Shown piece by piece: positions 10,049 to 20,468 of a stretch of 64,000 nt of DNA; position 1 is the first letter of the stretch, and every line of letters starts with the position of its first letter. Location: the NCBI GenBank assembly GCA_963682055.1, contig OY821744.1, positions 24,652,967 through 24,716,966 on the forward strand. Direction: 5' to 3'. Position numbers and translations under genes: made by a program. The stretch is from Primula veris (taxonomy: Eukaryota; Streptophyta; Magnoliopsida; Ericales; Primulaceae). The notes under the pieces are model-generated. The model worked only from the letters and a program-made list of their open reading frames with translations. It searched no databases and was not told where the DNA came from.

Positions 10049-10387
10049 TCATTTCGTAGAAGGGCCCGCTTCGTCATTTGGCTTCCTTTTCGACCGAGCA
10101 TACACTTCCTTAAGGGCCAGTTTGTAAGCCCTCTTGGAAGCAAGTTGCCTATCTCTGGAGGCCTCGAGCTCTTTGATCCGAGCACGAGCGCGAATACTGT
10201 CGAGCAAAGACCTCTGGTGCTCCTTCTCCAGGGCATCCAATCGCTCGTCTAGTTCGGCGGCCCGACGAGCTTCCACCGATAGCCGGGCAACCCTCTTCTC
10301 GAGATAACGCACCTTCTGAACTTCCTCTTCCAGACGAGCAACATATTCAGGAAGGTTGTCACCATAGTTTTCAAGAGGAGAAGCCAT
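10049..10387 (-). CDS. Antisense minigene 4: 112-aa coiled-coil protein (MAS type)
   Basis: ATG at 10387 starts MASPLENYGDNLPEYVARLEEE. Residues about 15-90 form a strongly charged helix with regular Leu and Ala spacing, typical of a coiled coil; the end (KRAYKLALKEVYARSKRK then NDEAGPSTK) closely matches the end of minigene 5 (KRAYKLAFKELHARSK then an acidic Ser tail). The shared end and similar start show that units 4 and 5 are paralogues. A TATAAAA box lies about 50 nt upstream and a minus-strand AATAAA about 70 nt past the stop (9973-9978). The ORF stays open above the ATG, but that stretch covers the TATA box and is taken as non-coding. The function is unknown. Confidence 0.62.
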   Translation of the reverse strand: MASPLENYGDNLPEYVARLEEEVQKVRYLEKRVARLSVEARRAAELDERLDALEKEHQRSLLDSIRARARIKELEASRDRQLASKRAYKLALKEVYARSKRKPNDEAGPSTK

Positions 10388-10437
10388 TTGTTCGTTAATA
10401 AAGAATGAATTGCATAAAGAATACAGGGACAGTCCCC

Positions 10438-10444
10438 TTTTATA
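10438..10444 (-). promoter_or_regulatory. TATA box of antisense minigene 4
   Basis: Minus-strand TATAAAAGGGG, about 50 nt above the ATG; minigene 5 has the very similar TATAAAGGGG. Confidence 0.55.
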
Positions 10445-10690
10445 AGAAGAAACAAGGAGTAGATCAAAGGTCATCTCGAAGAAATACAACCTCTTGAACT
10501 TCCCAAGAGCATTTACGGCGAATTAACTACAGTTCCAAACCCAATTAAAGTCATCCAAAAAGATATCAAGAAGATGAACAGACAAGAACAAGGATAGGGA
10601 AATATTTTATTAATTTCAAAAACTTCGATTACAACTGAGGAGAAGACTCCCCATTCAAAAGAAATTACAACAGAAATCGCAAAAAACTAA

Positions 10691-11011
10691 TTATTTCGAG
10701 GAAGAGCCTTCTTCATCGTCATCCGAACTCGGTTTAGACCGAGCATGCAACTCCTTGAAGGCAAGCTTATAGGCCCTTTTTGCTGCCTTCTGCTTAGCCA
10801 GATTAGCCTCGAGCTTCTTTATATGCTCGTAAGCCCAATCCCGATCGGCCATCGTCACATGATGATCAGAATCCATGTCAGACAACCTTTTCTTGTAGTC
10901 TGAAACCTTGGCCACGAGTTTCTTATTCGCGGTACGAGATTTCTTGATTTCCATTTCTAAATATGAAATATAATTAAAGGAGCTCTCACCAGTAGAACCT
11001 GAAGAAGCCAT
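10691..11011 (-). CDS. Antisense minigene 5: 106-aa coiled-coil protein (MAS type)
   Basis: ATG at 11011 starts MASSGSTGESSFNYISYLEME; a Lys/Glu/Leu-rich helix covers about residues 16-80, then the conserved KRAYKLAFKELHARSK block and an acidic tail DDDEEGSSSK. It is the unit nearest the 3' LTR and hence the most upstream unit on the antisense strand. TATAAAGGGG lies about 55 nt upstream and a minus-strand AATAAA about 85 nt past the stop (10603-10608). It is a paralogue of minigene 4 by its C-terminus. No enzyme or nucleic-acid-binding motif is seen. Confidence 0.62.
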   Translation of the reverse strand: MASSGSTGESSFNYISYLEMEIKKSRTANKKLVAKVSDYKKRLSDMDSDHHVTMADRDWAYEHIKKLEANLAKQKAAKRAYKLAFKELHARSKPSSDDDEEGSSSK

Positions 11012-11064
11012 TATGTCACGAGCAAATTAGTAGTAAAATGCCTAATTATGGAGGGAGCACACCC

Positions 11065-11071
11065 CTTTATA
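11065..11071 (-). promoter_or_regulatory. TATA box of antisense minigene 5
   Basis: Minus-strand CTATAAAGGGG, about 55 nt above the ATG of minigene 5. Confidence 0.55.
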
Positions 11072-11369
11072 GGAGTTTTCCTCGAAGAAAGATATTAGGA
11101 TAGGAAACATTAAATGTGCCCCCCAAGGAACCGTCATGAGTCTATTGCGTTTCTCAATGAAGCATTGGGAAAGACAAGACCGAAGTAACGTTCTCGACAA
11201 ACCGAACATGACTCCCCCGACATGGAAACCACGCCGAGGAAGTCAGGGAGCACTTGATAGAACACAAAAATTAGACCCGAATATTCTATTCGGGTAATAA
11301 TCAACCCACTTTATAAATGGGTATCCTACGCTTAAATGGGTCGTCTCATACTTTTTATAGGAATTGAGG

Positions 11370-11797
11370 TGTTACTATCAAAAGCCCAAGCCCAATCAAA
11401 TGGGGACCCATGTCTGAAAAACCCCTGAGATGAAAACATTTGTCAACATCCTAGAAGGCATAGTTGCCTATAAATAGCCAACTACCCCTCCTAGAAAAGG
11501 ACCAGAAAATCTATCCAGAAAATATAGAGAGAAGTTGAGAAAAGAGAGAAACTAAACAACGCACACCACTTCGAGAAATAAACCGAGAAAAGACAAAGCC
11601 GAGCACCGAATAAAAGGGGAGAAAGATCAAGACGAAAAATTAAATAGTCATATCGAGCACAATTGTAAAACCAAAATACTAATCCGAGCAAGTGTAATAG
11701 TCCGAACAAGGATAATAATTCGAGCAATAATAAAGATCAAGAAGTGTCCATTATTCACGGTTGATTTACTATTATATCATTGTTGAAAAGCCTAACA
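11370..11797 (+). repeat. 3' LTR of the Retand-like element (proposed borders)
   Basis: The borders are proposed from a 5-bp inverted terminal pair TGTTA...TAACA (11370 and 11797), a purine-rich tract directly before it (aggaattgagg, 11359-11369), and a plus-strand TATA box (TATAAATA, 11468-11475) that would drive the element. The next bases, cgacc, could be the target duplication, but the 5' end is outside the window. A longer LTR starting nearer 11250 cannot be excluded. Confidence 0.5.
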
Positions 11798-12246
11798 CGA
11801 CCAACCAAAGTTATGGCTTTATCAGTTATTCAAATTTCTTTCTAAAAATACTGCAATTACAATTAGACATGTATCAATACATTCCAAAAAAAAAAAAAAC
11901 TTACGAAAAAATCAAATATGTTTGATTTTGGAATTAAAATACAAACTAGTGTAAATTAAATATAAAATCTAAAACAAAAATGTAACTCAACAATATGTCC
12001 CAATATTTTGAAATATGTCTAGGATACGTTGTAAAAGTTTATAAACATACAAAAAAGTTATTAAAAAAAAATCAAATTTGAGCGAAAATAGCTAGCGGGG
12101 CACTGAACGGGGTAGAAGATTTGGACTCGGGGGATAACACATAGCACATATATACATAAAATTATTGCCAATAACATCAATTTCATAACACAAATATTAT
12201 ATATATATATACACACACATATATACATATAGATATATGTATATAC
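11798..12246 (-). other. Intron 1 of the SOD gene, up to the retrotransposon
   Basis: AT-rich, T-rich on the minus strand, starting with donor GTATAT after exon 1. The SOD exon 2 motif (HGFHLHEYGD region in this family) is not found before the LTR at 11797. An alternating TA/CA tract lies at 12198-12240. Confidence 0.55.
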
Positions 12247-12481
12247 CAGTGTCTTCTTGAGTGAGGGTAACGACTCCTTGAACATCGGAAGTGCCCTTGA
12301 GGACAGCAACAGCCTTGTTAGCTGCGGCGGTGACTACGAGGGTGGAACGGCGGTTAGAGAGAGGGAAATGGCGGAGAGAGAGAGAGGTGGGGTTTAGCGA
12401 GATGCCACGGAAGGATGAGGAGATGGAAAGAGTAGTTGGGTTTGAAGATAAGATCACTGAGTTTTGTAGAAGAGTTGACAT
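12247..12481 (-). CDS. CSD2: Chloroplast Cu/Zn superoxide dismutase, exon 1 only
   Basis: Cu/Zn SOD turns superoxide into hydrogen peroxide and oxygen; this form acts in the chloroplast stroma. ATG at 12481 in a good plant context (AACAATGTC) begins a Ser/Thr/Leu-rich transit peptide of about 60 residues ending near RSTLVVTAAA. The mature start KAVAVLKGTSDVQGVVTLTQ is the conserved first strand of plant plastid Cu/Zn SOD. After EDT the frame leaves in phase 1 at donor GTATAT (12246), where this family has an intron. Copper and zinc ligand exons are absent from the window: only 449 bp of intron remain before the retrotransposon. Either the element lies in intron 1 of a still complete gene, or this is an exon 1 fragment. 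The symbol follows the Arabidopsis plastid form. Confidence 0.85.
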
Positions 12482-14520
12482 TGTTGTTGTTGTTGATGGT
12501 GAGGATTGCTCTTTCTTTGATTATTATGGATAATATGATAATGCTGTGAGTGTTTTTTTTTGAGGTTATGAGTTAAGAGAAGGAAGAGAGGGGGGGGGGG
12601 GGGGGGGGGGGGGTTGTTTTCTCTGGTATGTTCTATTGTTGCCTGGGTTTTACCAAATTTGGGAAAACGAAATAGTAAATCAAACCGAGAAAAGTAAATT
12701 CTAAAATTTACAATTAAAATAATAGAAATGATGGTGGATTGAATAACGGAATAAGTGGTTATTGAACAAGAAACGAGTTTATTGGTAACTATGCTTGTGA
12801 TAATTTGGTGCAGGTATAGGTACGGACGGATCAACATGTTACTAAAAACTGATTTATTCTTAAAAAAATTACTTTACCGTTTCTTATTATATAGTTTTTA
12901 GGAAAAAAAATTCAGGTTTCATGTTCCCTTTTAGGCTTTTACGTTTTGTTTTCCGCTTCTTAGATTGGCAAGTTTGGTTCGAACCGACTTAGCCTTTCAC
13001 CTTTTCTTTAAATGATATCGGTTCCGTTTGATTTCGGGTTTTTGGTTATTTAAGGGGATTATTTGATTTCATATAGGGGAAATACTTTTAAAGTAGAAAA
13101 AGGTTATGAAATAAAAACTAAATTGAGAAAATCAACAAGATGATAAATGAAACTCAAGAAAAAATGTGTTAAAAAATATTCATAAAATAAATCAATCATT
13201 AGTATGTCAAGCAAAAAGATAATGGATACTACCCGAGAATAAGTAATAACTTATAAATATTTTTGTATTATTGGTAGATCTTGTAGATTAACGAAGAGAG
13301 ATGATAACAAGCCTAATTTGTGGCATGGTAGTTTTTGAGCATTGTCTTTAGTCATGGTCGAAGCCTTAATACTTCATATTACTTGTGATCATGCTATTAA
13401 TGATGTTGTTTTTCAATCCGATATTATGTGCACTATAGACTCGAAATCGTCCCTTGTGGGAAATTTATACAAATGAGGACATCGTAACCTTAAAGGAGGG
13501 CTGGAATTGGTTTTTTTATTTGGGGACCGATGTGCACTAATGGTCCAACCAATTTTATTTTTTTTAATTAAACGTGAGGATTGCCCACTATTTTATTTAT
13601 ATTGAGTTTAAATTGTTCCTCCGACCTTATTACAACGAAACCAACAACTACATAATTAAACAACGAAAATAAAAATTTAAAGGATTCAAAAGATAATACA
13701 CGAAAATAGAGACCATTCTATGTAGTTGACTTTTTAATGGTCCAACCAATTGCTTGGCTACTTTTGTTAGAGATAATGTTGTGAATTTGATTTGGAATGT
13801 ATTGACGAAGACTTAGCTAAACGTGTTACTGAGGTTTCAAAAAAAGTGTGGGGAGAGGTATTAGGGAGGCGTCGCATTCTGTCAATGACAAGGGCTTCAA
13901 GAAAAAGAAACTATGTGAATGTACCTAAAACGATGAACTTTAAGAGTGTAAGGAAAAATGCAAAAATATCCAAAAAAAAAAAAAAACAAAGAGGATGGAT
14001 TTGGAAGTTCAACCTGTTGGGTGGGTACTAACCAATTTATCATCTCAACAAAGTGTAATGACAATCTATAAATCTTAAGAAAAAATAAATCCAGACCTAC
14101 TATTAATGTCGATTTATCTGTTTGTCGCGTCAGGTCTACCACCTAGTCGAAAGCTATGAAGCAAGTCTGCGGTAGTTCAAAATTTCAATTGTCACAATAT
14201 CACGATGTAGCCACCGTTGCTCGATTTCTATTAGACCTCAATTTCTTTTTTTTTACTAATATTCATGACTACGAATCAACAAGCCTCTAGTCAATGCTTA
14301 AATGTGACCTGCAGCTGAAGTACGTAAACGAGGCAATAAATTAGCTTGATAAAAGCAATGATTTCTTCGAATTCGCTTGGAACGTGAGACAATATTTTGA
14401 GAAGTTGTAGGCTTGTTGAAAGCATCCATCATGTTATTCTTTATACTCCATTTGGTAAAATTCTGTTTGTAGTATGATCTGGTTGAATGTCGTTTCTGTT
14501 TACTATAATGGTTGGGTTGC
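12482..14520. other. SOD upstream region and intergenic DNA
   Basis: Just above the SOD start are (TTG)n, a T run and a 24-G homopolymer (12590-12613), probably 5' leader or promoter. Beyond 12700 the DNA is AT-rich without convincing exons; short ORFs at 13792-14031 and elsewhere show no known motif. Confidence 0.5.
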
Positions 14521-14523
14521 AAT

Positions 14524-15435
14524 TGTTAGTACTTATTTAAGAGGCTTAGTGTTATCATCTTTGTGCTATCATTGGTTTAGTTAGCGGATTGACACTTCGA
14601 ATGAATATTTGTGGGCACCGTTGACTAATGTTTGGTGTGTAGGAGCACCAAGAAATTAAAGTTTGATACGGTTCAAGCTTTGAGCAGGTTTAAAGCAAGG
14701 AAACACGTTCGATATGATTCGAACGGACTGCTGGTTTTGAGTCACGATAACGGACTGTTTTGGTTTCAAATGACGGGCTGTTTTGGTTACATTGCGGGTT
14801 GATTACGAGAATCAAAATGGGCTGAACATTGGGCATGTTGTAGGTGCTGTAAAGTCACTTTAGAAGGGCTGGACACCTTCGAAAAAGGGAAGGAACGGTT
14901 ACTAGAGTTGGTGCTGCAGTTTTTCCACTACTTTGTAACCGCTAGGGCAGTTTATGCTTGTAACTGCCATGAACGAAATTATAAGTACATTGGCAGATTT
15001 TATTATATTTAAGGAGAGTTTTGGGTTGAGAAACATTTGTAAAACATATGTAAATCTGGTTCCTAATATTAACGGAATTATATTGGGTTGGCTGCGGCCG
15101 TAATTATGGCATGTAGAAACTAATGACAGTATCAAGAAATGTACTCATGGTATATTACTTATCTTAAATCTGTCCAGATTGTAGCAGTTACGTTGCCTCG
15201 AAACGGACTGCGATTGAAAGACCAAACACGAGAGTTTGTGAGGCCAACACGAGTGTTGTGAGTGTTGGTTTGGCTGATCATTTGTGGCAGCGGTTAAGTT
15301 CATAAACGAGCCATCACGTGGCTGTTTTGTTGAGCGAAAAACAACCCCATGACACTTAGGATCTCAACAATTAACAATTTTCCACTTTGTGGCATGTAGA
15401 AACTAATGACAGTATCAAGAAATGTACTCATGGTA
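14524..15435 (+). other. Possible solo LTR or TRIM-like remnant, with a 46-bp direct repeat at its right end
   Basis: GC composition differs from the flanks. A TATA-like tatatttaagg stands at 15004-15014 and the stretch ends ggatctcaaca (about 15369), as copia-type LTRs often do before the primer-binding site, but the following bases do not match a tRNA-Met site. A perfect 46-bp direct repeat occurs at 15107-15152 and 15390-15435. Borders and target duplication were not found, so the LTR reading is weak; the direct repeat is certain. Confidence 0.3.
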
Positions 15436-16170
15436 GAGATAAACCAGCACTTTAATTTGTCTCCAGGATATGTACGTTGATCCCCATGAATGCTGATACT
15501 CGATATATCAAAAAATCTAGTATTGTTTTCTATGAAAATGAATAATCAAGAATAAATTTGTTTAAGTAAGATAGAAATAATCCAATCTCTGCGCATTATT
15601 TAACTTCATAATTTTGTTTTGCAGGTCAAAGTGTGATATAAAGTATAAACCCCTTTCCAATGCGGCAGTTGTTGGAGGAATTATTGGAGGAATTCCAGTG
15701 TTCTTTTGGTAGAATGTACACCAGGTGTAGCATTTTTAAGTCGAAGACATTCAATATATACGTTGTTATGCAGTGCTAGTGAGTTGGTCACATCTTATAA
15801 TCTTTGATAGTTAATTGTTTCTAAATCTGTAAACAATTTCAAGTATTTCATAAATTTGATAGAAGTTGTTAATTAGTATGTGAGTAATATCTCATGCGGT
15901 ATCCGTATTGGGTTTATACGTAGCTAAATTTAACTGGAGTTATGCAAATAAGGTATAAAAGCTTATGCATATATATTGGAGCCTGTTTTGGTGCAACTTT
16001 TTGCTGTGCGGTCTAAAGTCGAATAGGAACAACTGTACCAGTTTGCTACAGTTAAAATTACTCAAGATTATGACATCATGCCATCAGATAGAAACAACAA
16101 ACTCCACACTGTCATCTAAAACCAACGTAATCTCAAGTGTGACCACTCATTTCAAAACCCAAATGGGCTT
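15436..16170. other. Intergenic, no gene recognised
   Basis: AT-rich. An acceptor-like tttgcag at 15629 precedes a short open stretch ending in a Gly/Ile/Val-rich run, but no family could be named. Confidence 0.4.
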
Positions 16171-16229
16171 TTATAAGTTTATTACAGTCGGTGCATAAAT
16201 AACATACAACCATACACCGACCATCAAAA

Positions 16230-16912
16230 CATTATTATCACAATTTACCATCAGACCGGAAAAATACGAAGCCAGAAAATTAAAACATACAAGTGTCCAT
16301 TTTAAGCGTGTAACGTCAGTATCTTCTGACCATCCGATCCTAAACACTTCGCCTCGGTGCCTCACTTTGATCAAGCCCGAAGTGAACCAACTTGGAGAAT
16401 TAGCAAAGGATCTTCTGTGTGATGGCCTTTTTCCTTTAGACTTGTTGCCATGATTCTCACCGGAACTTTCCTACTCATAAATCGTATATTTTCAGAGAAC
16501 TCTTTGAAAAAGTCCTCTGAATATCCTGTCTGCAAGCTCGTGTACTGCCGAAGCCTGTATAAAAAAAACTGTAAATAAAAAAATAAAAATTTGAAGCTTA
16601 ATCAATGAGTTCTTCTTTTTAGCATTTATAAGTTTATTTGCCTCCCTATAATATACCGCCAGTAAAGACTTAAAGCTCATGGCATATTCGGATATTAGAT
16701 ACACAGCATCATGCTGATTGTTGGAAGCTATTTTGTGAAAAAATTATGAGAAAATTACTCTACTGAATTTAACATTTCCGTAATCTTCTTTAGTTTTAAA
16801 ACAAACCTAATGTAAGTAGTTTCAAGGTAATGTATGTTCCATCACGGAGTTTTGCTCTCATTGTTGCAAAATCCATAGGTTCTTTAACATGTTCGTAGTA
16901 GTCTTCAACCTG
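16230..16912 (-). pseudogene. Bromodomain protein relic, left copy (three bromodomain exons and tail)
   Basis: Bromodomains bind acetyl-lysine on histones in the nucleus. Exon 16912-16807 encodes VEDYYEHVKEPMDFATMRAKL, minus its last residue or so a classic ZA-loop region. Exon 16727-16642 (acceptor AAATAG) gives AVYLISEYAMSFKSL and ends VYYRE at a GC donor (16641-16640). Exon 16554 onward (acceptor ATACAG) gives ASAVHELADRIF. Phases agree throughout, so the bromodomain reads through three exons and a GC-AG intron. After ADRIF a short deletion relative to the right copy shifts the frame; the displaced frame still contains SKDFFKEFSEN and KEKGHHTEDPL. The upstream half of the gene is missing next to this copy. 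Confidence 0.65.
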
Positions 16913-17039
16913 CTGAAACCAAACAGACGTTCAGCATTCACATCAGAAAGGAAAGTAAACTCAAATTGTTAAATTAAGTACTGGACTGAGTAAATAAAAT
17001 TTTAAAATATCTCCCCTATCAATAGACATGAAAATACAG

Positions 17040-17960
17040 TTAAACACCACACTGTCATCTAAAACCAATGTAATCTCAAGTGCGACCACTCATTTGAAAA
17101 CCCAAATGGACTTTATATGTTTATTACAGACAGTACATAAATAACATACAACCATGCACGGCCATCACCATTATTATCACAATTTACCATCAGATCGAAA
17201 AACTACGTAACCAGAAACTAAAATATATAACTGTACATTTTAAACGTGTAACATCAGCGTCTTCTGACCATTTGATCCGCCCGATCCTAAAAACTCCGCC
17301 TCGGCGCCTCTCGTGATCAATCCCAGAGTGACAACTTGGAGAATTGCCAAAGGATCTTCTGTGTGATGGCCTTTTTCCTTTTGCTTTGTTGTAAAGTTTC
17401 TCACCCGAACCTTCCTACTCACAGATTGGTTTTATACCAAATCGTCTCTTTTCAGAGAACTATTTGAAAAAGTCCTTTGAATAAGTTTTTAGTGTACTGA
17501 ATATCCTGTCTGCAAGCTCGTAATGCCCGAGCCTGTATTACAATTTTTTTAAAAAAAAATTAAAAAAATTGAAGCTTAATCGCGAGTTCTTTAGTATTTG
17601 TAAATTTATACTACCTTTTCCATAAGGAAGAGCTTCATGGTTTACCATTCCTTCTCCCTGCAAGTTGTAAAATAAGATCTTAAAAAATATGTCGCATCCT
17701 AAAACAAAATAAAATAAAATAAAAACATAAAAAGATAGTGCATTATGAAATACAGTTGGTCTAAAAAATCACCTTAACTTGTTGACATGTCGTGCCAAAC
17801 ATGGTATATTTGACTTGATCAAGTCTTTTCTTCTTTGGGACTTTCCGACTCAGAGGAAAGGCTTCATGATCTTTCTGTTGCTTTACGTTCTTTAAGGCCT
17901 CTAGTGCCAATAAATGGGAAGTCTTCCTTGAAAAAGGGTCATAAGAAGGCAATATTAGAG
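17040..17960 (-). pseudogene. Bromodomain protein relic, right copy of the 3' exons plus two upstream exons
   Basis: 17047-17615 is a diverged copy of 16102-16655. It encodes YELADRIFSTLKTYSKDFFK and then an in-frame TAG, followed by a separate open stretch with KEKGHHTEDPLAILQ, so the tail is broken. The bromodomain exons themselves are not found here. Two exon-like pieces lie upstream: 17670-17625 (acceptor TTGCAG) and about 17924-17770, a Lys-rich segment with SRKVPKKKRLDQV that resembles a nuclear localisation signal, followed by a GTGATT donor. Together the pieces suggest one bromodomain gene whose 3' end was tandemly duplicated and then decayed. Which copy came first is not clear. Confidence 0.5.
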
Positions 17961-19590
17961 AAACAAAAATTAAATGTAAATAATGACGGAAACTTTTAAT
18001 GTAGTAACTTATTCATTTGAATTGAATATAAGTAATCCACAAAATGAAATCTAGTTTTCCTATAGAAATAAATAGTCTATTGAATCATTGAAAGTATGAA
18101 GAAAGTGGTTAATGGCAATTTGAGTCGCTGAAAAGAGTTTAACTCCTTTCCTTTTCAACAACTAACCTATCGTCTTTGTTTTTCATCCTTTCTTATCTTT
18201 TGCGACAAAAGACTTGCTTAATTATTAACCAGCTCTATCAAGTGAGAGAACTAATAAGGAGAAAGCATGGCAAAAGCCTTGCAAACTCAGATGAACAAAC
18301 AAACCCCATACGCCACTCTCCATTACTGCTATTCAAATTTTAAGTAAGACAATCCAAATAAGAAGCCCTGATCAAAGGCTTAGCCTAATAAATACTTGCT
18401 AATATAGCATCAATAAACACAACGTAGATTTAGTGGCTCAACTCATAGAGGTCTATTACACTTGAATGCTCATTTGTCGACTAATGGTGTTTCCAAGGCA
18501 AGCTTAATTCATTATTTCAACAAAGGGAAAAACAAAAAAGATGAATTGAGGAATTAGTTACTAGATGCGTCTAAAGAGTCTTACTTCAATTTGTGACAAG
18601 TTTCCATGTTATCAAACAATTGTCTTCACTAACTAAGACCATAAGAAAATCAATCATGAATAACCAAGCCAAACGAGATTATGCACATGTATTTAATAAG
18701 AAACCATTCTTCATTAATAACAAAGTCCGCCTTCAGATAAATAAGAGGAAGTGTGAAGAGCCCACAAAAGTACAAGTATCTTCAGTTTTATAGCACCCTT
18801 AATTGTAGATACTAATGAAGTAACTAAAAATTAATATATGAGCTAGATAAAACAAACTGACTTAAACGATTACAAGAGAACGAACTTTGCTATAAGTGGA
18901 TATTGAACAAAGAATGACCATGTCAGTTTGCAAAAAAAAAAAACAAGACATGTTAATGATATAATCTGGTATAGTGTGAACATTTAAAAGCTTTACGTTC
19001 AGTTAAACCCAGTGTTTTCACTGAAATGCGAAAGCTAATGAATTTTTGAAGAGATGCATTAAAAGCGTAAAAAAGACTTAAGCTACATTGGCGTAAAAAG
19101 CGAGCTTCTCCAGCTTTTAATAAGATTTCAAGCACACTTTTATCGAGCTTTTTCACTTTGAAGAGAGCTTTTTAAAACGATGGTTAAACGTCATTTTAAA
19201 ACAGATGCACCACCACCAGAGTTGTATACATTTACAGTCTTGTCCTTAACTTCTATTAACTTAAGGTATTAAATATAACATGTAGAGTAGTTTTTTTAGC
19301 TATAAAGACCTCTACATTGTGCAATGAAGGAGAATTCCGGAGCATTTAACTCCCATTCGTCGCATTATTGAATAGTTTTTCACTACGCACAATGTATAAA
19401 CAAAATCTTAAAAGGAAAGACAATTTAACCAACAGAATTCCCCATAAACATAACAGCTAAACTAGCATACTTAAAATATCTAGGTATTACAAGAAACCAA
19501 CACGAGGAAACCATACCTTATATACTTTGATAATGGTCTAACTCAGTAATCAATCCACCACCTTATTGGTAACTAGTCTGCCATGTCCTC
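17961..19590. repeat. Left copy of a local segmental duplication (about 18480-19250)
   Basis: The stretch from about 18480 to 19250 (for example tccatgttatcaaacaatt at 18602) reappears diverged at about 20985-21745. No coding exon is recognised. It lies in what would be a long intron or upstream region of the bromodomain relic. Confidence 0.65.
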
Positions 19591-19593
19591 TCC

Positions 19594-20468
19594 ATCGCCC
19601 CGCTGGTGGCATATTATTTTGAGTTGGTTTTCTTATGAACACAACTGTATCATATCCATGATCCATCAAATCATGTACATGAGTTCCTTTTCAGGAAAAG
19701 CTTCTCCCGTTTATTCGGGCAAAGTATTCAAGTTTATAATTAGATTTTCAGTGTTTTGATTAATGTCAATAACTATAACTAGGCGATCGAGTGAGTGAGA
19801 GCTCATGAGATCTATCAATGTCCTCCTTAGATAACCAGGGTATTAGCAGTTTTTGGATATGTAAGAAATTTTTTAACTTTGAATCCTATCTGCTTTGGGT
19901 TTAGGTTGGACTGAGATTATTCCCAAAGAGACTTATAGCAAGATGGCAAACATAATCATTTCCGATTACAATATGAGCCCGTTCAGACATTAATTTGAGA
20001 ATTTTATCATAAACTTTAAACATTTTCTTGACTTCCCACAAGTTAAGTGTTTTTTTTTGTGATAAAAATCTCAAATTAATACCTTAACAGAGTCTGATTA
20101 CTGTAATCGAAAATGATTCTACTCGCCCACTTGCTATAAATATCTAGCTTCTTTGAGAATAATCTCATTGCAACCTAAACCCGAAGCAGATAGGTTTCAA
20201 ATTTCAACTTTTTCTTTCATACCCAAAAACTGTTGTTTCACTGATTATCTAAGGATGACATTGATAGATATAAAGAGCTCTCCCTCACCCGATCACCCTA
20301 GTTAAAGACATTAACCAAAACGCTGAAAATCTAATTATAGACTTGAATACTTTACCTGAAGAAACGGCGGAATCTCTTCCTGAATCATGTACATGATTTG
20401 ATGGATCATGGATATGGATATGATACAATTGTGTTCATAAGAAAACCAACTCAAAATTTTGTGCCACT
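19594..20468. repeat. 875-bp foldback (inverted repeat), arms about 420 bp
   Basis: The left arm from 19594 (gttttcttatgaacacaact near 19616) matches the reverse complement of the right arm ending near 20468, along its whole length, at roughly 80 percent identity by eye. The short centre is a cttgactt/agttaag stem near 20030-20050. No transposase ORF and no clear target duplication are visible. Confidence 0.8.

Larger units (their letters stand above)
1..11797 (+). mobile_element. 3' portion of a Retand-like (Tat lineage) Ty3/gypsy LTR retrotransposon
   Basis: The window opens inside pol and the element runs to a short LTR ending at 11797. Order on the + strand is integrase, an A/B tandem array (1358-2125), about 9 kb of antisense reading frames, a purine-rich tract and the 3' LTR (11370-11797). 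A tandem array just after pol and extra or antisense ORFs between pol and the 3' LTR are known for Retand/Tat-type elements; that is family knowledge. There is no chromodomain after the integrase, which fits Tat. The gag end, protease, RT, RNase H and 5' LTR lie left of the window, so target duplication and age cannot be read here. The element sits against intron 1 of a plastid SOD gene. Confidence 0.85.

Noticed and set aside
13792..14031. 79-codon basic frame
   Set aside because: Lys run from an A tract; no homologue recognised and no splice or promoter signals.
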